DNA from: Aromatoleum toluolicum
GTDB lineage: Bacteria > Pseudomonadota > Gammaproteobacteria > Burkholderiales > Rhodocyclaceae
NCBI RefSeq assembly: GCF_012911005.2
Contig: NZ_WTVS01000030.1
Location: forward strand, 1-64,000
Length of the DNA: 64,000 nucleotides
Direction: 5' to 3'
Below, in pieces: positions 1-8,379 of this stretch. Every line of letters begins with the position of its first letter. The stretch's first letter is position 1. The position numbers were made by a program, and so were the translations under genes. Below the pieces are notes generated by a model. It saw nothing but the letters and a program-made list of their open reading frames with translations. It ran no database searches and was not told the origin of the DNA.

Positions 1-72
1 CCCTACGGCAAGATCCCCGAGTTCAAGTACTGCGCCGCCAGGATCACCACCAAAGAAACCGTCGAGACCTGA
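1..72 (+). CDS. 3' end of a truncated gene, product unknown
   Basis: The first 72 bases read openly in frame 1 and stop with TGA at 70-72. The visible tail is 23 residues, beginning PYGKIPEFKYC and ending TKETVET. No stop interrupts it and the start lies outside the window. I do not recognise the family from so short a tail, and a chance open frame cannot be excluded. Confidence 0.4.
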   Translation, partial: PYGKIPEFKYCAARITTKETVET

Positions 73-417
73 CCAAGCTCACCCGTCAGGGCGGGCGCAC
101 GCGGCGCGCCGGTGCGTTCGGCCGGCGGGCTGTCGTGAGCGCCGGAGCGGGCCCGGTTGCGGGGGAAACAAGGCGACGCATGTCTGAGGGCGCATCGCGC
201 CCGAGTTTGCGTCGCCGCCCCCGCAATCGGGCCCGCTCCGGGAAGCCGAAGGCCGCGAGCGTCTGCCCGCTGGATGAATGCGCCGGCACGAGCGCCGCGT
301 GCGCCCGCCCCGACGCCATGATCGTCGGACGCAGCCATTCCAATCCCGTTCCGGCCCCCCAAGCCGTTTTCATGCGATCATGCCGCTTTTAGTCCGCAGT
401 CCCAGCACCCTCCCGCA
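73..417. other. Intergenic region with long hairpin, upstream of proQ
   Basis: No convincing gene is seen in these 345 bases. Open frames here use codons unlike the neighbours and arise from the G+C-rich inverted repeat at 142-241. The stretch 370-417 directly precedes proQ and should hold its promoter and ribosome-binding site, but no clear hexamers are visible. Confidence 0.6.
142..241. repeat. Long compound hairpin element
   Basis: Outer arms 142-165 and 218-241 are 24 bp with a single G-T pair. Inner arms 172-180 (GGCGACGCA) and 208-216 (TGCGTCGCC) are perfect. An innermost 6-bp stem, GGGCGC / GCGCCC (188-193, 197-202), has a 3-nt loop. The structure covers about 100 nt. It resembles REP-like dispersed hairpins found between genes in beta- and gammaproteobacteria; that comparison is from memory. 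It could act as a terminator, an mRNA stabiliser or a non-autonomous mobile unit. Confidence 0.75.
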
Positions 418-897
418 ATGACTACCGAAACGACACCCGAAGCCGTGGCCGAACAGTCCGCCGCTCCGGCCGCCGAAGCCAAGCCCGCCGGCATCGATGC
501 CCGCGGCCTGTTGCAGAAGCTTCAGGAAATCTCCCCGACCTTCAGCGAAGTGAAGCCGCTCGCGCTGCGCATCGACAAGGCCATCGCCGAGCGCTTCCCC
601 GAGGTCGACCGCAAGGTCGTCCGCAGCGCGATGCGCATGCACACCGCGACGACGCGCTACCTCAAGGCCGTCGAGAAGGCCACCGCGCGCTTCGACCTCG
701 ACGGCAAGGAAAGCGGCGAAGTCACCGAGGAACAGCGCCAGCACGCCGCGCAGACGCTCAAGGAGCGCTTCGCCGAAGTCGCCAAGCGCAAGAAGGCTGC
801 GGCCGAAGCCGAGCGCGAGCGCCAGCGCGCCGAAGAAACCGAGCGCCGCAAGACCGAGAAGCTCGCCCAGCTCGTCGGCAAGTTCGCCAGGCGCTGA
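418..897 (+). CDS. proQ: ProQ/FinO family RNA chaperone
   Basis: This 159-residue protein has the ProQ/FinO RNA-binding core at about residues 25-105 (motifs such as FSEVKPLALRIDKAI and TATTRYLKAV). An Ala/Glu/Pro-rich N-terminus precedes it, and a highly charged Lys/Arg/Glu helical tail follows (about 115-159). The family binds structured small RNAs and mRNA 3' ends and acts as a global RNA chaperone in the cytosol. The ATG at 418 opens the protein just before the conserved domain. It is monocistronic, followed by a convergent gene. Whether it is the chromosomal global ProQ or a specialised paralogue cannot be told from sequence alone. Confidence 0.85.
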   Translation: MTTETTPEAVAEQSAAPAAEAKPAGIDARGLLQKLQEISPTFSEVKPLALRIDKAIAERFPEVDRKVVRSAMRMHTATTRYLKAVEKATARFDLDGKESGEVTEEQRQHAAQTLKERFAEVAKRKKAAAEAERERQRAEETERRKTEKLAQLVGKFARR

Positions 898-954
898 GCC
901 TCGCCCGCCCGGCCTACGACCGGGCGGAAGCGTGCTCCGCGCTGCGTGACGGGC

Positions 955-2592
955 TCAGTCCAGCCGCGCGGAGAGCAGGCGCGCCGCGCGCTCCGACACG
1001 ACGAGGATCAGCTTCATGCTCGCGCGTGTCGCGCCGACGAAGAGCTTGCGCACCGTCAGCGGATCGAGCGCCGCGAAGTCGATCTCGGTGAAGATTACGC
1101 ACGGCGCGGCCTGACCCTTGAAGCGGTAGACGGAGTCGATGAGGAAGTCGCCGTCCGAATACACGGGGTTGCCGAGCAGGTCGTAATTGCCCGTGAACGC
1201 CTTCAGGCGGTGTACGCCGAGGCTGTCGAAGGGCGTGAACAGCGAATGCTCGCGCCCGCGAAAGGTGATCGTCGCGATCATGTCGCGGCGGAAACCCAGC
1301 GCGATTGCGCGGGTCATCGCACGCTTGGTCGCGTCGATGAGCGCGGCGGAATCGCTCCATGTCAGGAACTCGACGTCGGAGCCGGTGAGCGGGCTGCCCG
1401 CCTCGAGCGCCTGCGGCAGCGGCAGCATGCGATTCAGCGCCGCCAGGATGTCGGCTGGGCTGCGGTAATTGCGCTCGCTGGTGATGCGTACCCAGCCCGG
1501 CAACTCGACGGGCGGACGGTCGTACAGGTTCTGCAGCGGATCCTCCAGCCACCACGCACGTCCGTTCGGCCGCAACAGGCGCAGCAGCGTGTCGCGCCAC
1601 TCCGCGCGGAAATCCTGCCCCTCGTCGACGATCAGCTCGTCGAAGCGCCACGCCTCGCCCGGGTCGAGCTCGCGGAAGCGCGTTTCCAGGCGCGCAAACG
1701 CGTCCGCCTGGCGGAAGTCGGGCACCTCGCCGTGGGCCCGCAGCACGCGGTCGCACAGCTGATGGTAGGTCGCGATCTCGCCACCGGGCGGCGCGATCAG
1801 CGCGATGTAGTCGGCGAGCGGGCGGTTGTAGCACACGTACAAGGGCCGCCGTCCCGCCGCGAGCGCGTCGCGGAACACCGCCATCGCCAGCTGCGTCTTG
1901 CCGCTGCCCGCGGTGCCCGTCACGCGCAGGCGGAAGGGCTCCATCTCGATGCGCCGTGCCCATTCCGCCAGGCCGCCGGCGAGGCGGGTGTACAGCGCCT
2001 CCGCCTGGCCGACGATCGCGTTCACCTCCGGCACCAGCTCCAGCTCGTCGGTGAGGAAGCGGTGGATATGGTCGAGCACGACGCGGTCGCGCACCTCGTC
2101 GCGCAGCAGGCTCTCCACGATCGCGACGAGGTGCTGGCGGCGGCTGGCGTCCACGATGCGCGCGGGGTCGATGCCGGCGCTGCCGGGCTGGCGCACCGCA
2201 TAGTCCGGGCAGTAGAGCAGGGCGTCGATGCGCGCCTTGTGACCCTTCAGGAAGGCCCCGAGGCGCTCGCGCAGGTGCTCCGCACTGCGCGCCATCTGCA
2301 CGCTGACGTTCTTCTTCGCTTTCGCATAGGTCTTGACCAGTCCGTCCTGGGTCTCGTCGAGGAAGCCGGATTTCTGCTCGATCAGCAGCACGCGCCCGCT
2401 CGGGCCGACGACGACGAAGTCGATCTCGCCGAACAGCGCGTGGTCGCGGTTCACCCGCGTCCAGTGGATGCCGTGATACACCGCGTGGTCGTCGGGCAGT
2501 CCTTCAGCCAGTGTCGCCAGCGTCTCCAGTTCGCGCGCCAGCGCCCCGCTTGCGGGGATGCGTTGCCAGCCTTCGGGGTGGATGCGTGCCAT
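955..2592 (-). CDS. NERD-domain UvrD/Rep-like helicase
   Basis: This 545-residue protein starts with a NERD (nuclease-related) domain at about residues 30-130, including GEIDFVVVGPSGRVLLIEQK with the acidic and E-x-K residues of that nuclease-like fold. An SF1 helicase core follows, with Walker A GTAGSGKT, Walker B LIVDEGQDF and a C-terminal motif VYRFKGQAAPCVIF. NERD-helicase fusions are thought to process DNA, often in repair or defence, but this one's role is not established. The start at 2592 is preferred over an upstream ATG at 2643 because GAGG lies 8 nt before it. It stands alone, convergent with proQ. Confidence 0.8.
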   Translation of the reverse strand: MARIHPEGWQRIPASGALARELETLATLAEGLPDDHAVYHGIHWTRVNRDHALFGEIDFVVVGPSGRVLLIEQKSGFLDETQDGLVKTYAKAKKNVSVQMARSAEHLRERLGAFLKGHKARIDALLYCPDYAVRQPGSAGIDPARIVDASRRQHLVAIVESLLRDEVRDRVVLDHIHRFLTDELELVPEVNAIVGQAEALYTRLAGGLAEWARRIEMEPFRLRVTGTAGSGKTQLAMAVFRDALAAGRRPLYVCYNRPLADYIALIAPPGGEIATYHQLCDRVLRAHGEVPDFRQADAFARLETRFRELDPGEAWRFDELIVDEGQDFRAEWRDTLLRLLRPNGRAWWLEDPLQNLYDRPPVELPGWVRITSERNYRSPADILAALNRMLPLPQALEAGSPLTGSDVEFLTWSDSAALIDATKRAMTRAIALGFRRDMIATITFRGREHSLFTPFDSLGVHRLKAFTGNYDLLGNPVYSDGDFLIDSVYRFKGQAAPCVIFTEIDFAALDPLTVRKLFVGATRASMKLILVVSERAARLLSARLD

Positions 2593-2875
2593 CGTTGCGA
2601 CCTCGGGAAGTCGGGGGGAGGGAATGCAGGAGTGGAATGCCAATTATTGCATTGCCGGTCAACCATTGCGGCGTGGTTGAATGACAAAGGAGTAACTAAT
2701 TGGGATGTGCGCCACTAAAAAGTCACCGACGGCACGAACGACCCATTTTGGGGCGTCGAAACCGATGAATTTGAAGAAAAATAACCTTAATAAAATTATG
2801 GTTGCGACGTTAAGATCTGAACCCGGGCTGGTAGTCGACCGTCCCGGAATCGCATAAGAGTCAGGGAGCCGCGCA

Positions 2876-4483
2876 ATGAGTGTCAAACACCGCCTGCTGG
2901 TCATGGTAGCCATCGCCCTCTTCATGCTTGCCACGGTGATGGGCATCGCGCTCTACCGCATGAGTAAACTCGCAAACTTCCAGGACGACGGCTTTGCCCG
3001 GACGCAAACGCAGGCGCGCGCCGCGGAGGCCTCGTGGCTGGGTGCCCAGTTCTACCAGATCTTCGCCGACACGATCATCAACCGTGACATCGACGCGGCG
3101 AAAAAGGACTTTGCCGCCCTCCAGTCCGAGGCGAACCGCGATCTGCAGCAGCTTGCCGAGGCCGCGGATACTCCCGAGGAGAGGGCGGCCGTGGCACAGG
3201 CGCGCAAGGACGTCGATGCGATCGTCGCGCTGTTCGAGAAGCGCCTGCTACCCGCCCTGAATGCCGACAACGAGGTCGACCCGGCGATCCATGCCATCGA
3301 CGACGAGGCCGACGCCACGGTGAGCCGCATCCGCGAGCAGTTGGCCACGGTCGCGGAGTCGATGGGGCGCGAGGCGGTCGACTCCGATCGCCTCTTTGAC
3401 GAAGAGCGCAGCCGGACGCTGATCGAGATCGCCATCATCGCCGTGGTGGCGGCGATCGGGCTGGCCGTGTACGCGGGTTTCGTGCTGCGCTCCATTCTCA
3501 AGCCCTTGCAGATCGTGCAGGAAGCCGCCGAGCGCATCGCCGGGGGCGACCTGACGCATGCCTTCGAAGTGGACGGCCGCGACGAGTTGGCCAAGGTGCT
3601 CAGGGCCTGTCGCACGATGCAGGGCAACCTGCGTGAGATCGCGGGGAACCTGCAGGAGCACGCCGAAGGGCTCGCGTCGATGAGCGAGGAGCTTGCCTCG
3701 ACGACGACGCAGCTCTCGGGTTCGTCCGAGCTGCAGTCGCAGGCTGCGTCCTCGATGGCGGCGTCGGTCGAGGAGATGTCGGTCAGCATCGCGCAGGTGT
3801 CCGATCATGCCAACGACGTGCGTGTCGCGGCCACCGAGTCGGGACGCAAGTCCGCCGAAGGGCACGAGATCGTCACGCGCATGGTGGAGAGCGGTCGCGT
3901 CACGGCCTCCGCCGTGACCCATACGGCCGAGCAGATCCGCATGCTGGGCGGTTTCTCCGACCAGATCTCGTCGATCGTCGCAGTGATCCGCGACATTGCC
4001 GACCAGACCAACCTGCTGGCGCTCAATGCCGCGATCGAGGCAGCGCGTGCGGGCGAGCAGGGGCGCGGCTTCGCGGTCGTCGCCGACGAGGTGCGCAAGC
4101 TCGCCGAGCGCACGGGCAAGTCGACGCAGGAGATCACCGAGATGATCTCGCAGGTGCAGAACGTCACCCGCGATGCCGTCTCCAGCATGGAAAAGGTCGT
4201 GGCCCACATGGGCGATGTCGATTCCCTGTCGCGCGAGGCGGGCGCCGCGATCAGCGCGCTCACCGACCAGGCGCGCCACGTCGTCGCGGCGGTCGAGGAC
4301 ATCACGAGCGCGCTGCACGAGCAGTCGACCGCGAGCAACGAGATCGCACGGCGTGTCGAGCAGACCGCCCAGATGAGCGAGGAGAACAGCGCCGCGGTGA
4401 AAGAGACCGCGACCGCTGCGCACCAGCTCGAAGGCGTCGCGGCCCGGCTGCAGACCACCGCCGGCCGCTTCCGCCTCGCCTGA
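2876..4483 (+). CDS. Methyl-accepting chemotaxis protein
   Basis: This 535-residue inner-membrane chemoreceptor has TM1 at about 8-28, a roughly 150-residue periplasmic four-helix-bundle-type sensor, TM2 at about 182-204, and a HAMP domain from about 206. The long cytoplasmic signalling helix contains the conserved hairpin tip ([19 protein letters not shown]) that contacts CheA and CheW. The ligand is unknown. An AGGGA lies just upstream of the ATG. No che genes are adjacent, so this is an orphan receptor reporting to a pathway elsewhere. Confidence 0.93.
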   Translation: MSVKHRLLVMVAIALFMLATVMGIALYRMSKLANFQDDGFARTQTQARAAEASWLGAQFYQIFADTIINRDIDAAKKDFAALQSEANRDLQQLAEAADTPEERAAVAQARKDVDAIVALFEKRLLPALNADNEVDPAIHAIDDEADATVSRIREQLATVAESMGREAVDSDRLFDEERSRTLIEIAIIAVVAAIGLAVYAGFVLRSILKPLQIVQEAAERIAGGDLTHAFEVDGRDELAKVLRACRTMQGNLREIAGNLQEHAEGLASMSEELASTTTQLSGSSELQSQAASSMAASVEEMSVSIAQVSDHANDVRVAATESGRKSAEGHEIVTRMVESGRVTASAVTHTAEQIRMLGGFSDQISSIVAVIRDIADQTNLLALNAAIEAARAGEQGRGFAVVADEVRKLAERTGKSTQEITEMISQVQNVTRDAVSSMEKVVAHMGDVDSLSREAGAAISALTDQARHVVAAVEDITSALHEQSTASNEIARRVEQTAQMSEENSAAVKETATAAHQLEGVAARLQTTAGRFRLA

Positions 4484-4667
4484 GTTCCGGCGGTTCCCCG
4501 GCCTGCTTCCCCTCTGCTTCCCGCCCCCGTGCTGCGGCCCCTGTGGTCCGCGCCGGGGGCGCCTCTCTTGATGCAAATACCATCGTGCGGTGGCGTCGCG
4601 GTATAGAATGTGCGGTCGCAGCACCGCACTCATGTCCGCATGCGGACCCATCAGCAGGAGTCTGTTC

Positions 4668-5036
4668 GTGAAGAAAGTTCTCGCCCTCGTCATCGCCGGA
4701 ATGATCGGTTTCGGTGCCCCCGCAGCGTTTGCCGCGGATGCCGCCGTCAAGACCGTCGCCGCCATCCACCAGGAAAAGACCGAGCTGTCGGGCAAGGCGG
4801 TCCAGGTCAGCGGCAAGGTCGTCAAGGTGAACAACGGCATCATGGGGCGCAACTTCGTCCATGTGCGCGACGGTTCGGGCGATCAGGCCACCAACAACCT
4901 GATCGTCACCAGCAAGGACACCGCCGCGGTCGGCGACGAGGTCGTCGTCACCGGCAACGTCAAGCTCGACCGCGACTTCGGATCGGGCTACATGTACCCG
5001 CTGCTGGTCGAGGACGCGACGATCGCGAAGAAGTAA
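4668..5036 (+). CDS. Periplasmic OB-fold (NirD/YgiW-like) protein
   Basis: This 122-residue protein has a classical signal peptide (about residues 1-22, ending AAFAAD) and then a compact beta-rich domain. Features such as VQVSGKVVKVNNGIMGRNF, HVRDGSG and GDEVVVTGNVKLDRDFGSG fit the bacterial OB-fold family often annotated as DNA-binding or nucleotide-binding. Export suggests a periplasmic role rather than nucleic-acid binding. The GTG at 4668 is chosen because CAGGAG lies just upstream and the signal peptide starts there; an upstream ATG at 4590 would add a non-signal extension. Confidence 0.7.
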   Translation: MKKVLALVIAGMIGFGAPAAFAADAAVKTVAAIHQEKTELSGKAVQVSGKVVKVNNGIMGRNFVHVRDGSGDQATNNLIVTSKDTAAVGDEVVVTGNVKLDRDFGSGYMYPLLVEDATIAKK

Positions 5037-5129
5037 GTCTCTCGCAGGCTGTAACTGTTCGGATAACGGACCCGCCACGCGCGATCGTAGGAGGCGCCCG
5101 CACAGTCCGTGTCGTCCCGTGGTCGGCGC

Positions 5130-6716
5130 TTACAGCGTGCGCCGGCGGCGCCGGTCCTTGCGCTGGCGGTCCGCCGGTGGTTCGCCGGAGGCCGCGCGCC
5201 GATCCTGTCCGCTTCGCCGGTCGGCGAAGCGGACCTTGTGGTTCTTGCCCACCTCCGCGAGCCAGCGAATGCCTTCCGGGTCGATGTGATGGACGGCGGA
5301 GAAGTCCACGACGAGTTCGTCGAAACGCGCGTCGCTATTGGCCCGATGGTAGAGCGATTCGATCACCGGCAGCGAGCCATAGTAGATGTTGCCGCGGATG
5401 CGCAGCACGTTGCGCTCGAGGCTGACGTTGGGGTGCGCCTTTTCCCACTTCGCGTAGGCGAGGGCGAGCAGCGAGCCGCAGATCACGGCGCCGAAGAGAC
5501 CGAACAGGTGCACCGACAGGAAGGAAGCGCTGAACACGATCGCTTCGGGGCGGTGCTGGAAGTGCGCCCGGATGTCCGACCAGTCGATCATGTTGGCGCC
5601 GACCACCATGATGATCGCCGCCATCGCCGGCACCGGGATGATGGCGATAAAGTCTCCGAAGAAGCTCACCAGCGCGAGCAGGAACAGCGCCGACGATACC
5701 GCGGCGAGCCGGCTGCCGGTGTTCATCGCGTGCATCAGCGACATGCGGTTGAACGACGCGCAGGTCGGTAGCGCCGAGATGAAGGGCAGCACACAGTTCG
5801 ACAGCGCGTCGGCGAAGATGCCGTGGCGGGCATCGACGAACTGGCCGCTGCGGCGGTTCATGCGTCGCATCGCCGCGACCGTCTGGAACAGGCCCAGCAG
5901 CGCGAGCGTGACCGCGCCGGGGATGATGCTGATGATGTCGGGCATCGCCTCCTGGGCGAACAGCGGCAAGGACGGGTACACGGCGCCCGCGGCAGAGACG
6001 TTCGCAGTCTGTTCGATCAGCGTCTCGGCGAGCCCGAGTCGCGCGTTGAGGTATTCCGAATACAGCGTGCCGGCGATGATGCCGAGCAGGATCGCCCAGT
6101 TGCGCAGTGCCGCGAACTGGCGCGCGACGACCGTCACGAGCAGCGTGATCAGGCCGATATGGATCGCGTGCAGGTTGCCGATCTCGAGCACGGCGAGGAA
6201 GCTCTGCCAGGCGATCCACAGGCGCCATTCGACCTGTGTGTTGATCGGCAGCCCGGCGAAGGCCGGGAAGGATTTGAAGATCATGTACAGGCCGATGCCG
6301 CAGATCATGCCGTTGGCGACCGGTTCGCTGACGAAGTCGAGCACGCGGCCGAGCGGCCGCACCGCGAGGAACGCCAGCTGGATCAGTCCCGCAAGCAGGA
6401 ACAGCGTCAGCGCGTAGCCGATGTAGTCGGGACCGAACTGTGGCGCAATCGGCAGCAGCGTGACACCGACGACCGCCGACAGGGTGCTGTTCGGCCCGCC
6501 GTGGAACACCCGCGACGGGTTCAGCAGCGCCGTGATCAGCACCCCCCAGATCGCGCCGTACAGGCCGAAATACGAGGGCAGGCCGGCCAGCGTCGTCGAG
6601 AACGCGATCGCCTGCGGCAGCACGACGATCGCGAGCGTCAGCCCGATCAGCAATTCGTTGCCGAGCGCGCCCGCACGCAGCGGCGCCCACGCAAACACGC
6701 CGGTCTTCACGTTCAC
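5130..6716 (-). CDS. SulP family anion transporter with STAS domain
   Basis: This 528-residue protein has about 10-12 hydrophobic membrane segments in the SulP/SLC26 arrangement, with the family signature region near the N-terminus (QAIAFSTTLAGLPSYFGLYG). A C-terminal cytosolic STAS domain follows (about 425-500, ELVVDFSAVHHIDPEGI), then a charged Arg-rich tail. SulP proteins carry sulfate, bicarbonate or carboxylates; the substrate cannot be read here. The GTG start at 6716 overlaps the stop of the upstream cytochrome gene (GTGA), marking translational coupling as the last gene of a five-gene operon. Confidence 0.88.
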   Translation of the reverse strand: MNVKTGVFAWAPLRAGALGNELLIGLTLAIVVLPQAIAFSTTLAGLPSYFGLYGAIWGVLITALLNPSRVFHGGPNSTLSAVVGVTLLPIAPQFGPDYIGYALTLFLLAGLIQLAFLAVRPLGRVLDFVSEPVANGMICGIGLYMIFKSFPAFAGLPINTQVEWRLWIAWQSFLAVLEIGNLHAIHIGLITLLVTVVARQFAALRNWAILLGIIAGTLYSEYLNARLGLAETLIEQTANVSAAGAVYPSLPLFAQEAMPDIISIIPGAVTLALLGLFQTVAAMRRMNRRSGQFVDARHGIFADALSNCVLPFISALPTCASFNRMSLMHAMNTGSRLAAVSSALFLLALVSFFGDFIAIIPVPAMAAIIMVVGANMIDWSDIRAHFQHRPEAIVFSASFLSVHLFGLFGAVICGSLLALAYAKWEKAHPNVSLERNVLRIRGNIYYGSLPVIESLYHRANSDARFDELVVDFSAVHHIDPEGIRWLAEVGKNHKVRFADRRSGQDRRAASGEPPADRQRKDRRRRRTL

Positions 6717-7810
6717 GTCCCGCTCCCCCCCGGTTCTGCCGGCCGCTGCCAGGATTCGACGGTACGGATCAGCGGCGGCATCACGCGCATCATCAGCTGC
6801 TGCCAAAGTGCCGCAAGCGGCCCCTGCTTGTCGCCGGCCGGGCGCGGCAGGTTGCTGACGTAGAAGGCGATGTCGCGGCAGTCCTGGTTGGAAAGCGAGC
6901 CCTCTTCTCCGGGCGGCATGTTGCGGCAGATGAAGCCCGGCAGGATCGTCGACACGAAGGAGAAGTTGTTGCGCGATTGCAGGTTGAAAGCGTTCGGCCC
7001 GGCCACCGCGGGGAACAGTACCTTGCCGTCGACGACCGTGCCGAGCCCCTGCGGGCCGTGGCAGCGCGCGCACCTGTCGCGGAACAGCGCGCCGCCCCGG
7101 ACGTAGTCGTCGCCGCGCTTGAGGGTGGATGACGCGGTCACTTCGTCGATGCCCTGCTCCTGGTAGCGGTTGCCGAAGCGCAGGTCGAGCGCCGCGGCGA
7201 GGAAGCGGCCGTAGGCGGTGACGTCGCGGATCAGGTCGTCGGCGATGTTCGGCTTGAAGCCGTTCGACGAGTTGATGTAACACTGCATCTGGCGCAGCTC
7301 GTAGGGCAGCAGGATGCCGGTGAACTGGTCGTACATGTCGGCCATGACCCACGACGCAGCGAGGCTCAACGACCCGGGTTGTGGAACGCCGTCCGCAGTC
7401 TGCTTGTCGCCGATGCCCTGGTGGCAGTGGTCGCAGCTGGTGTGGGTACCGCGCACGAAGCGCGTCGCATTCCAGCGCTCGCGCGCCGGGTCCGCGGCGA
7501 GCTGCCCCTGCAGGTCGTCGATGATGTTGCAGCCGCGCTGGATCGCGCGTACGTCCTCGTCGCTGTAGCCCTGCCGCACGATTGCCTGCCCACTGCGCGC
7601 GAGCGTGTAGGGCGAGACGTAGGTCGCACCGGCCACGAGACCGTAGCGGGCGAGCTTGTCCGCGCAGCCCGGTGTCAGCGTCACCGCCTGATCGCGGATG
7701 CGCTGGCGCTCCTCGTGCTTCGCGACCGCGAGCGCATACAGCGCGAGCAGCACGCCGATCAGCAGCGCGAGCCTTGCGGCCTTCTTCGGTCCCGGCGCGA
7801 GCGGTTTCAC
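6713..7810 (-). CDS. Membrane-anchored diheme c-type cytochrome
   Basis: This 365-residue protein has one N-terminal hydrophobic anchor (about 15-33), then a periplasmic part with two CxxCH haem sites, CDHCH in the first half and CARCH in the second. The latter is followed by a class I cytochrome c pattern (FRDRCARCHGPQGLG ... NMPP). Likely role: electron transfer at the periplasmic face. GTG at 7810 overlaps the upstream stop by 4 nt, and its own stop overlaps the SulP start. Partner oxidase or reductase genes are not adjacent. Confidence 0.85.
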   Translation of the reverse strand: MKPLAPGPKKAARLALLIGVLLALYALAVAKHEERQRIRDQAVTLTPGCADKLARYGLVAGATYVSPYTLARSGQAIVRQGYSDEDVRAIQRGCNIIDDLQGQLAADPARERWNATRFVRGTHTSCDHCHQGIGDKQTADGVPQPGSLSLAASWVMADMYDQFTGILLPYELRQMQCYINSSNGFKPNIADDLIRDVTAYGRFLAAALDLRFGNRYQEQGIDEVTASSTLKRGDDYVRGGALFRDRCARCHGPQGLGTVVDGKVLFPAVAGPNAFNLQSRNNFSFVSTILPGFICRNMPPGEEGSLSNQDCRDIAFYVSNLPRPAGDKQGPLAALWQQLMMRVMPPLIRTVESWQRPAEPGGSGT

Positions 7811-8379
7811 GGTGTGCGCTCCAGTGCCCCTTCGCCGAGCTGCAGGTGGTGGGCGACCATGCGGGCGAAGATGCGGATGTCGCGCACCGCCGGCTCGTGG
7901 ATCGTCGGGATGAAGCCGTCGAGGTGCGTCGCGTAGCAGCGCATCACGCGTTCCTCGAAGGACACCCGCCGCCCGAGTCGCGCGTCGAAGCGATCGCCGG
8001 CCGCGAAGGCGTACGCCAGCGCTTCCGCGCTGTGGCAGTCGCTGCACGCGTTGGGGTGATCGAGCGCGCCCTTGCGCGTAAAGCGCCAGGCGTACTTGTG
8101 CGTGTGGTGCACGAGGTTGTAGCCGTTCTGGATTGCGCGCACGAAATAGCCGTCGCGGCCGAAGCTGTCGACGCCGTAGGCCTCGCGAAACGCGCTCCAG
8201 CCCGCTTCCGGGGTTCCGTGGGGCGAAAAGACCGGCCGGCCCGAGCCGAAGTGGGCCCACGCCACCGTGCCGATGACGACCGCCGCGCCCAGCGCCCCGC
8301 GCAGCACAACGCGCAGCTGCGCCTTCCGTGCGGCGCGCCGGCGGTCGCGCATCGCGGCGTCGGGCCGCGTTGCGCTCAT
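7807..8379 (-). CDS. Monoheme c-type cytochrome, membrane-anchored
   Basis: This 190-residue protein has a basic N-terminus, one TM segment (about 24-42) and a periplasmic domain with a single CSDCH haem site plus several His residues (HHTHK) that could serve as distal ligands. The ATG at 8379 overlaps the stop of the GGDEF-EAL gene (ATGA) and its stop overlaps the next cytochrome start, so the two cytochromes are translationally coupled and probably form one complex. I do not recognise a named family. Confidence 0.75.
   Translation of the reverse strand: MSATRPDAAMRDRRRAARKAQLRVVLRGALGAAVVIGTVAWAHFGSGRPVFSPHGTPEAGWSAFREAYGVDSFGRDGYFVRAIQNGYNLVHHTHKYAWRFTRKGALDHPNACSDCHSAEALAYAFAAGDRFDARLGRRVSFEERVMRCYATHLDGFIPTIHEPAVRDIRIFARMVAHHLQLGEGALERTP

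Noticed and set aside
946-2718. 590-codon plus-strand open frame opposite the NERD helicase
   Set aside because: Shadow frame; the minus strand shows Walker A, Walker B and NERD motifs.
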